From contig NC_092629.1 in the NCBI RefSeq assembly GCF_039555335.1, positions 33,807,796 to 33,871,795 on the forward strand: a stretch of 64,000 bases of DNA, written 5' to 3'. Of this stretch, positions 32,641-44,925 are shown one piece after another; position 1 is the first letter of the stretch, and every line of letters starts with the position of its first letter. The notes under the pieces were generated by a model that saw nothing but the letters and a program-made list of their open reading frames with translations, did not search any database and was not told where the DNA came from. Position numbers and translations under genes: made by a program. This DNA comes from Amphiura filiformis. Its lineage: Eukaryota; Echinodermata; Ophiuroidea; Amphilepidida; Amphiuridae.

Positions 32641-34096
32641 TTATTATTCATTTTTAAATTTAAAAAAAAAATGAAAAAACGGCTCCTCACTTTTTATACA
32701 GTCTCATACCAAGAGCTCTGTATACCTGTGAACAGTAACTTAGGGGACCTCTCACGCACACGGATCGGCCTCAGACAACAGACTTTTGATTTAGGATATG
32801 CAGGATATGAGCTACAGCAGTGGACGCCGTTCACCGGTATTTCTAAAAGGTTGCTAGAATAAAAAAATAATAATGCTATTTTCTTGCACATGCTGAGGAA
32901 GCCTGATTACCTTTTTAAAATAGCCGAGTGGGAGGGTTTTCAATGAAATATTTTTTGTGTAAATACTGAAGCATCATAATGTATAACAAAATATTTGAAT
33001 ATTAACTGTACATCATATATGACGATTCGTGATACCCAATGGTGCTAAAGTTTATGTGGTATCAGAGGATGTATAAAGGCATTCCCATAACCCAATGGGG
33101 TTTCTGACCTTGGTATGTCTGCCTTTTGTACACATGTGGACAAGTTGACCATACCTTGCATTGGGATTGTGTGCAAATATCTGGTGTTTTCATCCTTTTA
33201 TTTAACATTCAAAACATTGAGACTTGTGAATAAAATTAATGCAGTGGGACAATATGAATGTTTCCTGTAAGGAAGTCAAATATAAGTTATAAGTCTCAAC
33301 TATTAGCTCGTTGGCTGCAGTTTTAAAATGATCATTTTGTGTGTGTGGCAAATGGGACTTTGCCTTTAAAATTAGGTTATACTGATCAAATTTCCCAATC
33401 ATAGTTTATTGTAGGAATGCCTTTAAGCCTCCTCTGATGTGGTTTAGAAACCAGAGAATTTTATTTCAATTTTATATACGCCAAAATATTTTCTGAATTT
33501 AGTGGAAATTAACACTGAATTGATGGTGAAAATTTTATGTAACTTTTACGTAGGTTCCCACTAAAAATTACTGTTTTTATGGGAATCTAATCTCCAATAT
33601 CTGGAAGAAACTTTTGGGGACCTACGTGAACTTCTCCTATAAATTGCAAAAAAACCCAGACCGTGTATACACGAAAAATGGTAGGCTCCATTATACTGAC
33701 ACATAGGAGTAGCACTGTGCAGCCGCGCGGCGGGTCAAAATCGACATAATGTATTGTGCAATGTGCATGTATGAGAGGCCCATTTATTGTCGGATTTCTG
33801 TATGTAGAACACGCAGTTATTAACAATTGAGCGCTATTAATACACATTAATGTTTTTAAGCAAATATAATTCCAAAATATGGTACGTTTTCTGTCTTTGC
33901 TTGTCACGTGGTAAGGCTATGTTCAAGTTGCGATTATATGTTCAAAAAAGTTTCAAGATGGATACCAACAAGTCATGTGGCCTAGGCGCATTCAGATTTC
34001 ACGATAGCGGTGCGGCGTGAGTTCGAGCCCCACCTCTGCCAAACTAAATTTCCCTTTAAAAAAAATCATATTATGTTAGGGAAATGTGGCTGGGAG
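32641..34096. other. Non-coding stretch with one tRNA-like fragment
   Basis: Mostly AT-rich with frequent stops. Short frames at 32671-32862 and 33587-33907 lack domains. A degenerate tRNA-like segment lies at 33974-34042. Confidence 0.4.
33974..34042 (+). repeat. Degenerate tRNA-like segment
   Basis: Reads GTGGCCTAGGCGC (A-box-like) and, about 50 bases on, GAGTTCGAGCCCCAC (B-box-like), the spacing of a tRNA with a long variable arm. The acceptor stem does not pair cleanly and no CCTTTT terminator is close, so a SINE head or tRNA relic is likelier than a gene. Confidence 0.45.
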
Positions 34097-34303
34097 AATA
34101 CGCGGATTTAGGGTTTCTCTACCGGAAGTCAATTTGTGCCGAAATTCCTTCCCATAATGCAATATGCGTATTGCATAACAAAGAATATTGATTAACCTGT
34201 ATCTATTGTTATGCAAAACGCTTATTGCATTGTGTGAAGGAATTTCGCCCGGGAATTTCGGCACAAATTGACTTCCGGTAGAGAAACCCTAAATCCGCGT
34301 ATT
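34097..34303. mobile_element. 207-bp foldback element
   Basis: The two halves are inverted copies: AATACGCGGATTTAGGGTTT, CTACCGGAAGTCAATTTGTG and GGAATTTCGGCAC-type words on each side, with TTATGCAATA/TTGCATAA near the centre. The right half has about 13 extra bases. TA lies inside each edge, so mariner-type mobilisation is possible. No coding sequence. Confidence 0.8.
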
Positions 34304-34344
34304 AATGTATGTATGACGAAGAGTGGTGTGGATATGAGCCTGCT

Positions 34345-34640
34345 CTGCCAGTGCTGTAGGATAGCTTATAATCTGGATTTGCGCCCTCTGAATAAAAAAA
34401 AAATACTATTGTGAATCTCGTCTCATGGTTTGTTGCATCGTAAAGAGGGCATAATATCAGAATTTCTATAATTGAAGTGATATAATTCGAACTTTTAAGC
34501 GTTATTATCAATATGGGTATTTTAATTACCCGAGACAGAGCCCAGACTCTAAATTATGGAGTCTAAATTTGAATACGATTACTGCAATATAAAATGGATT
34601 TTTTAATTATTCAAAAACATTAACCATTATTAGATGATTT
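34345..34640 (+). repeat. Dispersed repeat, partner at 3.19 kb
   Basis: Same ordered words as 3190-3460 (CTGTAGGATAGCTTA, ACTATTGTGAATCTCGTC, CATCGTAAAGAGGGCA). Class unknown. Confidence 0.65.
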
Positions 34641-34759
34641 GTTTTGCCTTACTGTAAGGACCAGATTTGGAATCATTTTAATGATTTAAAAATGTTGATT
34701 AGAATTACATTCGCAGCCATCAGACTGAATTACAGTAATTAGGGGCTCGGATACGAGGA

Positions 34760-34885
34760 ATGTCCGTCTAATATCAAATAATTTTTTATTTAAAAAAAGT
34801 TCGCGATACACGTTTTATGGCATATGATTAAATATTGATAATTTTAAAATTTAACAGTCCTCGAAGTACTAGGCGGCGATAATGT
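34760..34885 (+). mobile_element. Fragment of TTAA foldback family P1
   Basis: GAGGAATGTC, AATATCAAATAATTTT, a CACGTTTTATGGCA-like block and AACAGTCCTCGAAGTA follow the order of one arm of the elements at 13.9 and 37.4 kb. Only part of one arm is left. Confidence 0.6.
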
Positions 34886-35924
34886 GCAGACTCGCCTTAT
34901 AGCCGGTTTCTATTGTTCTAAACAATATGGAATGCGGTTCAACCGCCACTAGCTGCCGGTTAACCGGCTGTTGAGTTTTAAAGCCACCCATAAACTATTA
35001 TCAGCTAACACACTATGCATTACAATCTACCTAAATGAGCAAAAACACGAAAACGTAAGAAGCCATGTCCATGGGGTAAAATGCCCGAATCGAACGAAAT
35101 GAATGTTATTTTCCCACTCACACAATGTCACTACAATAATTTCCACAAGTATTTTAAAACTTTGGTCAGAGATCACCCCTCTAATCCTAATGGCTAGACT
35201 ACTCCGTAGTCCACTTGCCCATTGTGCATACTCTGGATATTGCATTTAAGCTTAAAACTCCGATTTAATTAATTTGTGCACAATTGATAGATTTTCACAA
35301 CTGATCATCTTTTCAGTCACCGTACTCCCTCTGTTTGTTAGCTTCCCAAGTGGACTACTGACTTTGGATTGCGGTTTACATGCTTAACACGGCTGTCTAT
35401 GAGCTTCTATGGATGAGATTGTCGGATTCCTGGCCTACTAAAATTGACCATGATGTAATGCATCTTTAAATGGATCTGGCTTGTGATTGGTCGCACAGAT
35501 CTCGTTATGGTTTAAATACTCCGGGCACCTGCCATTACCATTAATAACTTCATGGTACACAACTATGCGGCCTTTGTGTTGGCGGGAACATGAGCGCGTC
35601 TTGTACCATGCTTGTATTTCCAGGCTTTGTGCGTGCGGTTAAATTGGATCGATATTGTCCATAGTCGATTTTTAACTGGGATTTATGCGATTAATAAACT
35701 GGTAGATTCTAAAATCAGAATTGTTCAGTATTGAAGTGCTAATATAATTATGACATTATGATGTTGCATTCAATAATATTAGCCTACGTATACTTTACTT
35801 TTACTGTCACTAATATAATTATATAAACTTTTTCATAACAATTTTATACTAGTATTTTGATGTATATCAGTATAATTTCGAGTTCAACTGAATGCTTTCA
35901 TCATGATTAATAACATGTTTTATT
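34886..35924. other. Non-coding stretch, nothing recognised
   Basis: A small imperfect hairpin AGCCGGTTTC/CCGGTTAACCGGCT lies at 34915-34975. Otherwise AT-rich, with no coding or repeat match. Confidence 0.4.
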
Positions 35925-36125
35925 TATCAAAAATCGACTATGGCATAGTCTACCTAATGGCACAGTCATATAACCTCAATTACATAATCATGGTGCAAAC
36001 ATTGACCTCAAATTGCAGAGTATGGGTTTTTGTACCCAAATTTTCAAAGGTCATTCAAATGCTTTGGGGTTCAAGAACTGTGCACCTGATAGATGAGCAT
36101 GTTGTGGATCCTAGTGTTAACAATA
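35925..36125 (+). repeat. Dispersed repeat, partner at 26.26 kb
   Basis: See the partner entry. Both copies retain TTTTTGTACCCAAAT, TTCAAAGGTCATTCAA and ATGAGCATGTTGTGGATCC. The short frame reading through it has no domain. Confidence 0.7.
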
Positions 36126-37441
36126 CCACTGCTGAGGAAATGAATTAGCAGTGATATCCAGGTACCGTAGTTTGTTACCAGGGACTGCGCTACCAACCCC
36201 AGGCACTCCTCCTGATTGCGCACCAGTTTAGACTAACTGAAATGTGTAAAAAACAATATTTCAACTGTAAATCCGTGGGAGTGAAAAGAATGTGCACATT
36301 ATCACAATCAGTAGACCGGGTTGGTTGTAACAATTTACCTATTTTTGCTCATAGCTAGCAATTCTGTGATGGGATAAAATATTTATTGGTACCTGCTTTA
36401 AGGTTGAAGCATTATTTAATTATCCCAGTTATTAACATGCATGTATGTCATACCATGCGCGTATTTTTTTTTTGGTGGGTCTTTGGGTCAAAGTAGGGGC
36501 GGCCAAAACGAAGGCGGAAGAAGAAGGGGCGGCAAAAAGAAGGGCGGCGGAAGAAGAAGGGGCGGCAAAAAGAATTAGTAAAGAAAAAATTAGAAAAAGT
36601 ATAAAAACTGTGAAAAAATGGTACTATACAATTTTTTTTTTTTTTTTTTGCTCTACACTATTTGAAACCACCGGAAAAAATTGGGTCAACCTTTTCGGGC
36701 TGCCGATGAAGGGCGGCAAAATTTAAATTTCTTCAGCCCCCGGGGTAGGAGCGGCCACGGTATGCCACTGCATACTGTTAAAGGGAACAGTCAGATAAAA
36801 GTGGGCATGGGCAGGATAACAGCTGAAATATAAGAAAAAAGGCAATGATCTTCCTTAAATTAAGTTACTTTATTAGTTTATCAATATTAAAGAATGTCTA
36901 CAAAGTAAAGTTTTAATATGACAACCAGATGACTGAGAGAAATGAGAATGAAATGCATGAAAACGTACATGAATTTTATTTGGATTTCAACTGATTTTCA
37001 ATATTCTTACTAGCAGTTAAAAGTGACATTTGTGGACAATATGATCTAAATGATGTCTATTAAACAATAAAAATATTAATTAGAAGCTGTTGGGAAAGAA
37101 TATGGCATGTTTTTACAATATACATATCAAACAAACTTTTTTTTTATTAAGGGTGATTACTTGATATGCACCAAATTGTCATTCTCATGAAGTAAACACC
37201 TTTTGTTTATACTTCGTATTCACCAAGCTGTCCTATGATAATATGCAGTCCAACCTGATCTGGCTATTTGGAACCAAGCAGGGGCCAGATGATAAGTGAA
37301 TTATGTGTGCATTGAATGTCTAAAGTGCTTAATTTGTGAGGACGAAAGATTACTCAATATTTAGTATTAGCACTAAAAGATGGTATTTGAGTGCTTTGTG
37401 CAAGACAGATTTATCCTTTTAAATGATTTTGATTACAAAAT
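36126..37441. other. Non-coding stretch with a small GA-rich tandem repeat
   Basis: At 36495-36580 GGGGCGGCAAAAAGAA and GGCGGAAGAAGAA alternate, giving a short lysine/alanine/glutamate-rich frame (36445-36726) that also crosses a T20 run and is unlikely to be a gene. No other feature is seen. Confidence 0.4.
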
Positions 37442-38126
37442 TTAAGGGATCTAAAATGAGCGTTTATTGCGTTTCGACAGTATTTTTTGTGGGACATGAG
37501 AGCACCTCAGACCTATCGAATTGCATTCTGAATACGAAGCATGTCTTTCTGATATCAAATAATTTTCATTTTTGAAAATCATAATATAATACAAATTTTA
37601 TGACAAATTATAAAAATTTGATATTTTTCAAATTTTTGATATATAACAGTCCTCGAAGTAAATTATATAAATCTAATGATATATTCTTAAAGTGTATGTA
37701 GCAGGAGGAAAAGCCGACGGTCAATTGAAAATTTTGACTTTTCGTATTAAAGATATGGATTTGTTTCCCAAAAAGACGTAATTTTTTTTTTTGGTGTTTT
37801 GGGGAAAAAATCCATATCTTCAATACGAAAGGTCAAAATTTTCAATTGATCGTCGGCTTTTCATCCCACCTACATACACTTTAAGTATAAATCATCAGAT
37901 TTCTAAAAAAATCAGATTTCTAAAGTTTACTTCAAGTACTGTTAAATATCAAAATATCAATTTTAATGATTTGCCATAAAATGTGTATTAAATTGCGAAT
38001 TTCAAAAATCAAAATTATTTGATATCAGAATGATATTCTTCGTATTCAGAATGCAATTCGATATGTCTGATGTGCTCTAATGTCCCAAAATAAATACTGT
38101 CCAAACGTTCATACCCCAGCCCTTAA
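37442..38126. mobile_element. TTAA-flanked foldback element (family P1), copy 2
   Basis: TTAA lies at 37442-37445 and 38123-38126. It matches the 13944-14590 element arm for arm: ATGAGCGTTT, TGTGGGACATGAGAGCAC, TCAGACCTATCGAATTGC, and the complements on the right. The centre pairs CCCAAAAAGACGTAATTTT with a T-rich partner. No coding sequence. Confidence 0.88.
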
Positions 38127-38196
38127 AAGGGTCAAACCTTTTAAAATGTTTTTCCTACTAAGATCACACAGAGAGGATGGCCTGTATATTTTTAAA

Positions 38197-38244
38197 TTTT
38201 GTATCATGGGAATGACAGCAACCCCTCGTTCCCATGATACAAAA
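38197..38244. repeat. 16-bp perfect hairpin
   Basis: TTTTGTATCATGGGAA and its exact complement are separated by 16 bases. It lies just outside the P1 element. Confidence 0.75.
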
Positions 38245-38661
38245 CAATGCATGCAAAACACCAAGCTGGTATTAATATCATACAAAAACAATTAATTCAA
38301 AATGTATTGAATTCAACACAAAGAAAACTATGTGAAGAAATATTTGTGGTTTGCCTAAAGTGAAAGAACAACTAAAGAGAATAAAACATTTTTGTTTGGC
38401 ACAAGATGATCATTGTTACCATTCAAACACATGTTTTGTTATTAAAGGTTATATTTAGTTCAGTACGAATCTAAACTTCAGTGAACAAAAATTTAACTTC
38501 ATTAGGTACAAATGATTGAAACTTCATTATACACCAATGTTATTCATATTTGATCCTAGTGTCAAAAAATCTTTCTCTGGGCCTCAAGGAAGAACATATG
38601 ATTAATTGTGTTTTCAACTGATTTTGTGCCCCTGGTTAAAGAAGAAATAAAACAAAACTAA

Positions 38662-39213
38662 AACCCAATTGGCATCCCCTACCTCATACATTATCTCTGT
38701 ACCAATTGACATCCCCTGCCTCATACATTATCTCTGTATGATAACCAATTGGCATCCCATACCTCATACATTATCTCTGTATGATACCCAAATGGCATCC
38801 CCTATCTCATACATTATCTCTGGTTGATACCCAAATGGCATCCCCTACCTCATACATTATCTCTGTATGATACCCAATTGGCATCCCATACCTCATACAT
38901 TATCTCTGTATGATACCCAATTGGCATCCCCTATCTCATACATTATCTCTGTATGGTACCCAATTGACATCCCCTACCTCATACATTATCTCTGTATGAT
39001 ACCCAAATGGCATCCCCTACCTCATACATTATCTCTGTATGATACCCAATTGGCATCCCATACCTCATACATTATCTCTGTATGATACCCAATTGGCATC
39101 CCCTATCTCATACATTATCTCTGTATGATACCCAATTCACATCCTATACCTCATACATCATCTCTGTATGATACCCAATTGGCATCCCCTATCTCATACA
39201 TTATCTCTGTATA
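38662..39213 (+). repeat. 43-bp minisatellite, array 2
   Basis: About 13 units of the unit described at 3.7 kb, with AAATGGCATC and AATTGACATC variants intermixed. The 72-codon frame across it is an artefact. Confidence 0.95.
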
Positions 39214-39244
39214 TACGTCTAGCCCTTTTCTATTCACAGATTAT

Positions 39245-39388
39245 CCATTGTATTCCTTTTGTTTGAGGTTCGTTGCCTCGACCATTACCTAGAGTAATGG
39301 AGGTAGCTAGCTGCCCAGAGACCGTTATCAACACAATAGCTCAAGATAACGGTCTCGGGCAGCGAGCTAAACAAAAGGAATACCATGG
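39245..39388. repeat. Nested double hairpin
   Basis: Outer arms 39245-39264 and 39369-39388 (ATTCCTTTTGTTT core) enclose inner arms 39305-39329 and 39345-39368 (GCCCAGAGACCGTTATC core). A third small stem, CCATTAC/GTAATGG, lies between. It could be a 144-bp foldback element. Confidence 0.75.
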
Positions 39389-40411
39389 ACATTCTAGAAA
39401 CACTATGGAAAGGATCACAACATACATGTAGAATCTGAGTTGGTTACTATTATTTGGGAAAAATGCATTTACAGCTCGATTTAAATGCAAATGTTACATG
39501 GCAAGAGAAAATTATAGAGGGCTCCTGCAGTCCGTATAACAGTAATTAAATTTTAATTAGCATAACGAAATAAATATTCATAAATAAAAAGTAACCGTTT
39601 CGTTGAATGTAAACTCAGTACATGTATATAAACTTGCCATCGGTTTTTAGAAGGGAATCGGCCTTTATCCCCGGGCCTTTATCCTTGCCCAACCCAAAAA
39701 CGCTCAACGGTCCATGCAAATTAGCTGCTAGGCAAGAACCCCGGATACTACCCGACCAGGGGAGCGTCGCAAACTAACCTGCGGTACTCATTACAAGTCA
39801 AGAGGCTGTGGGTGCAAAGCCTTACTGTGACCTACCCATAATGGGGAGCACCATTGGACACAACGTTACTAGGTCTTTCAAATATCTGCTTGTACTCACA
39901 TTTTTCTAAGATATAAATTTCATGGTGTTGAAACAGATTGTAGTCCATATAATTTGCATTATTCATTAATTATTTGAATAACAATGGTCACGGGGTGAAT
40001 AAACTCCAGCGGATTAAAGCAAGTGAATAACCTACCAAACCACATCAAAAACAATTGTCAATTGAGATCAATTCTGTATTGATTTGATTAAATCACTTGC
40101 ATTTGTCATTAAATAGACTCGCACGCAGGACACATGGGAAGAATATTACACTATCTCGAGGTGTTTTTATTTTGGGAAAAAACCCACAACTTTTACAAAA
40201 TAATACATCAGTTTTTTCCATTTTGTTTTTTGGAAAATGAATACACTTTTACAACAAATTCGTTTATTTTTGCTCGCCGTATATGTAAGATAAACGGTTC
40301 AAAACTCGACCCCTTCGGGGTCTCGCCTTCCGAGCGACTAACATGCTCACCATACCTCAACAAGACACCGATTATCTATGGTAATGGTCTGTTTCTCACC
40401 CTTTATCTACT
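39389..40411. other. Non-coding stretch
   Basis: The segment 39650-39870 is richer in GC than its surroundings and contains ATGCAAAT and several CCCGG words, but I could not match it to an snRNA, tRNA or rRNA. A hairpin CGACCCCTTCGGGGTCTCG lies at about 40308-40326. No gene. Confidence 0.4.
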
Positions 40412-41978
40412 ACATAATACCCAATTGGCATCCCCTGCCTCATACATTATCTCTGTATGATACCCTATTGGCATCCCCTATCTCATACATTATCTCTGTA
40501 TAATACCCAATTGGCATCCCCTGCCTCATACATTATCTCTGTATGATACCCAATTGGCATCTCCTGCCTCATACATTATCTCTGTATGATACCCAATTGG
40601 CATCCCCTACCTCATACATTATCTCTGTATGATACCCAAATGGCATCCCATATCTCATACATTATCTCTGTATGATACCCAAATGGCATCCCCTATCTCA
40701 TACATTATCGCTGTATGATACCCAATTGACATCCCCTATCTCATACATTATCTCTGTATGATACCCAATTGGCATCCCCTGCCTCATACATTATCTCTGT
40801 ATGATACCCAATTGGCATCCCTATATCATACATTATCTCTGTATGATACCCAATTGGCATCCCCTACCTCATACATTATCTCTGTATGATACCCAATTGG
40901 CATCTCTACCTCATACATTATCTCTGTATGATACCCAATTGGCATCCCCTACCTCATACATTATCTCTGTATGATACCCAATTGGCATCTCTACCTCATA
41001 CATTATCTCTGTATGATACCCAATTGACATCCCCTACCTCATACATTATCTCTGTATGATACCAAAATGGCATCCCATACCTCATAAATTATCTCTGTAT
41101 GATACCCAATTGGCATCCCCTATCTCATACATTATCTCTGTATGATACCCAATTGACATCCCCTACCGCACTCGTTATCTCTGTATGATACCCAATTGAC
41201 ATCCCCATACATTATCTCTGCATGATACCCAATTGGCATCCCCTACCTCATACATTATCTATGTATGATACCCAATTGGCATCCCTACCTCATACATTAT
41301 CTCTGTATGATACCCAATTGGCATCCCTACCTCATACATTATCTATGTATGATACCCAATTGGCATCTCTACCTCATACATTATCTCTGTATGATACCCA
41401 ACTGGCATCCCATACCTCATACATTATCTCTGTATGATACCCAATTGGCATCCCTACCTCATACATTATCTATGTATGATACCCAATTGGCATCCCCTAC
41501 CTCATACATTATCTATGTATGATACCCAATTAACATCCCTACCTCATACATTATCTCTGTATGATACCCAATTGGCATCCCTACCTCATACATTATCTAT
41601 GTATGATACTCAATTCACATCCCCTACCTCATACATTATCTCTGTATGATACCCAATTGACATCCCCTATGTCATACATTATATCTGTATGATACCCAAT
41701 TGGCATCCCCTACCTCATACATTATCTCTGTATGATACCCAATTGGCATCCCTATCTCATACATTATCTCTGTATGATACCCAATTGGCATCCCTACATC
41801 ATACATTGTATCTGTATGATAACCAATTGCCATCCCCTACCTCATACATTATCTCTGTATGATACCCAATTGGCATCCCCTACCTCATACATTATCTCTG
41901 TATGATAACCAATTGGCATCCCATATCTCATACATTATCTCTGTATGATACCCAATTGGTATCCCCTGCCTCATACCA
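40412..41978 (+). repeat. 43-bp minisatellite, array 3 (~36 units)
   Basis: The longest array of this unit. At 41240-41640 units alternate between 43 and 42 bp (CATCCCCTACC versus CATCCCTACC) and between CTCTGT and CTATGT, indicating a higher-order pattern. Open frames in it are artefacts. Confidence 0.96.
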
Positions 41979-42179
41979 ATTTTAAACCGATAATGTAAGA
42001 TTTGCTTAACTACACCCCATCTTTGCAGTAATTTAAAGTATATTGTATCAATTTTGCATTAATATTAACTACTTCTTTTCATTTGCCATACTTGATGAAG
42101 GTAATACTTACTTCACTATGTCTAAGAAAAGTTTTCAAATCTCAAATCTTAATACATATCGCAAATTAGCGCTTTTGTC

Positions 42180-42768
42180 CGGGCTGTTCGCATCATTTTG
42201 TTAAGCTGCCTGACTACATGTCTTCTTTAGGATTCTGAATATAATAAAACAATTACCTTTTTAGGGGCATTCCCCGCTCCTAAAAAAGGGGTCATTTTTG
42301 GGGGAATTCCCATGTCTTCTATAGGGTTTTGTGAATAATGACACCCTTTTGGGGGGATTACACTCCTAAAAAGGGGGAAATGTGAAAAGAAGACACGCAT
42401 GAAGTTTTACCATTATCAAAACAAAATGGGAATTCCCATTTTGAAAAACAAAAATCTTAAAAATGTTTTGGAATTCCCAGTGTCCCAAATTTTTGCCAAC
42501 ATTTTTGGGAATTCACAAGCCAAAAGGGGATTTTTTTCTTATGAATTCCCATGTCTTCTTTAGGGTTGAGAGAATAATGACCATTTATTTTGGGAATTCC
42601 CAGTGTCCCTAAAGAAGAAAGAAAACAGGCCTTACTAAACTTTTTGGCAATTCCTAAGTTAAAAAGGGTGTTTTGACAATTTTTGAAGGAATTCCCAGAG
42701 CAAAAAAAAAATGATGACAAATTTTGGAAATCTCATGTTTTCGTTAGTGGGAGTGCCTGGAATAGTCC
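42180..42768. mobile_element. GGGAATTCCC-rich element, larger copy
   Basis: Contains several GGGAATTCCC or GGAATTCCCA words and repeated ATGTCTTCTTTAGG blocks. Its right end, GGAGTGCCTGGAATAGTCC (ending 42768), is the complement of the left end of the related 366-bp element at 53123. The left end near GGGCTGTTC (42180) is tentative. Minus-strand frames here are by-products. It follows the 43-bp minisatellite, as does the 53-kb copy. Confidence 0.65.
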
Positions 42769-43044
42769 AATTAAAATATTTGTTTAGGTTAGCTCCTACT
42801 TTTACACAAGTGTTCAAACTACTCATGACCGGAATTGCAGCTGCTCCCAGCATAAATGTACCCATTTTCCTTTCTCGTATTTAATTCAATCACAAAAATG
42901 CAGTGATGGGTATTAACTACAAATAGGTCTGATCCTCCATGAATACATATAAACAATATTGCATTATTTTATTGTCGAAATTGCCAACAATATTTCAAAA
43001 TCAACAAAGGTTGTAACATTGAGGTACATTTTTAAAATTCAAAA
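42769..43044. other. Short non-coding spacer
   Basis: No recognised feature. Confidence 0.4.
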
Positions 43045-43320
43045 TATGGTAAATTTGGAAAATACCTAAAAAATTTAGGTGATTTGGGGGAAAATGTATA
43101 TCTTCAATACGAAAGGTCAACATTTTGATGGATAGCTTTTCCTCCCAGCTACATACACTTTAAGAATGTATCATTAGATTGATACAATTTACTTTGAGGA
43201 CTGTTAAATGTCAAAAGTATAATTTTTTAACATATACTTTGCCATAAAATTTGTATTATACCGCGAATTAAAAAATATATATATTTGATATCAGAAGGAC
43301 ATGCCTCGTATTCAAAATTC
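43045..43320 (+). mobile_element. Partial copy of TTAA foldback family P1
   Basis: Follows the right arm of the family: TCTTCAATACGAAAGGTCAA, CTACATACACTTTAAGAATG, GACTGTTAAATGTCAAAA, CATAAAATTTGTATTA and ATATTTGATATCAGAAGGAC. The left arm and both TTAA flanks are absent. Confidence 0.72.
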
Positions 43321-44651
43321 GCGTGAAATATGTATAAAAAATAGAAAATGACAAATATTTTAAAACTTCCAAAATAATTACACAATTGTAAGAAATTTAC
43401 ATAAAATGCCAAAGAAATTGCTAAATCACAGGAAATATTTTAAAAAAAATGCAAACAGTTGTAAAATCACAGGAAATAATCTAAAAACACCCAAAAATTT
43501 GTAGCGGTTCCGGGATACATTTTTAAAATGTGCCAAAAATTGTGAAATCACAGTAAATATTTCAAAATTGGCAAAAAATTGGTAAAATCACAGAAAATCG
43601 TTATGTATTCTTCTCCCGTGCATTATTTTCGCGAACTACCCTTCATAGCTCAAATTATATAAACCTGCACGCTAAACAATGCATTATCTAAAACCCGCAC
43701 GCTAAACAATAGATTCTAGATAATACGTGCACGCTCAAATACTAGAAATACTACTTTCACATAACTATATAGTAGAGTTAGGTTGCGTTTTCGACACAGA
43801 GATCACATAACTATATAACTGTCTGTTCGACATATATACCATCAAAAAAGTACGAATATACATTCTGTGGTGTTAAAATGGTATAGTTACAAACGGTGTT
43901 CTATTTTGCAAATATCATTGTCATAAAGTATGATTGATGACCTCAAATAAATCAAACATCAAATGAGAATAATCGAGCTTCTATTAATTAAAAAGGGCCA
44001 AAAACAGGTGGATCATAATTATACAAGATGACACCATTGCAAAATATTCAGCATTTTACAAATGAAATACATGTAGGCCTATATCTAAAATAACATGGCC
44101 GGGCCCGGGAAACACACACTAGCGCATAATATCATGATCATGCTTTATAATACTGAACAAATTGTAAAATCCCAATGTCGTGTGTTTTAATATAAGTAAA
44201 TTTTAAAGTTCAAATTATAGAGCTATAAAGTCCAGTTGATATTGATATGTTTTTTCTCTCATCTCAATTCACCGTAGTACTAGTCGGACATCTAAATCGA
44301 TCGTTTCCAGGTGAACTGGTTCAGTGCTCTCCTGAGACGAATATATTAGGTATTTTCGTCTCAGGTGCTCTCTGTGTTCGAAACCACGATATTAAATGAT
44401 CACAACATAAAGTCCATTGGTTACAAACCATACGTGAATAAGTTACTAAAGTATGACGTATGGCGCAATCGATACCATTGATAGCTAACTTATACAGGGA
44501 TTGATTTTCTTTACCAGTTAAATGCTACCTAGCTGGTCAATGGCCTGACGGTGTTTTTAAAATGTAAGATATTTTCCCTAATATTAAAACTAATATAATG
44601 AATGCAGCAATTAATATTGCCTATTGTTTTAATACACTCAAAGTGTATGAC
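43321..44651. other. Non-coding stretch with minor local repeats
   Basis: At 43385-43600 TAAAATCACAGGAAATATTT-like words recur four times with about 50-bp spacing. At 43660-43735 the block CCTGCACGCTAAACAAT is repeated with changes. A hairpin TGAGACGAATA/TTCGTCTCA lies at about 44333-44365. No gene. Confidence 0.45.
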
Positions 44652-44809
44652 GGATAATGAACTGAGTGCAATGCATTCGTCAAGATAATTGCACTTGCCA
44701 TGGAGTTATTGCATTTAGCTCTCGCGCCTATCGGCTCTCGAGCTAAATGCAATAACTCCACGGCGCGTGCGATTATCTTGACGAATGCATTGCACTCAGT
44801 TCATTATCC
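44652..44809. repeat. Long hairpin, ~70-bp arms
   Basis: Arms starting GGATAATGAACTGAGTGCAA and ending in its complement enclose GCATTTAGCTC/GAGCTAAATGC near the tip. There are only a few mismatches around the middle. No coding meaning; the 74-codon frame here reads through the palindrome. Confidence 0.88.
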
Positions 44810-44925
44810 TTATCCTAACTCCATCGCGATATTGTTTGTTTTTGCATCTTGCCTTAGATTTCTCGGCAGTGTATTCAAAATTGATTACGTATGTCCTGAG
44901 CCCCATAATGTGCGCTACCTCTAAC

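Noticed and set aside
36445..36726. Charged 93-residue protein
   Set aside because: Its sequence comes from a small GA-rich tandem repeat and a T20 run; no start context or homologue recognised.
39650..39870. snRNA or rRNA fragment
   Set aside because: Higher GC and an ATGCAAAT word attracted attention, but nothing matched U1, U2, 5S or rRNA landmarks.
3735..41978. 43-bp arrays as CRISPR
   Set aside because: There are no unique spacers: the whole 43-bp unit is repeated end to end with point variants, and the context is eukaryotic.
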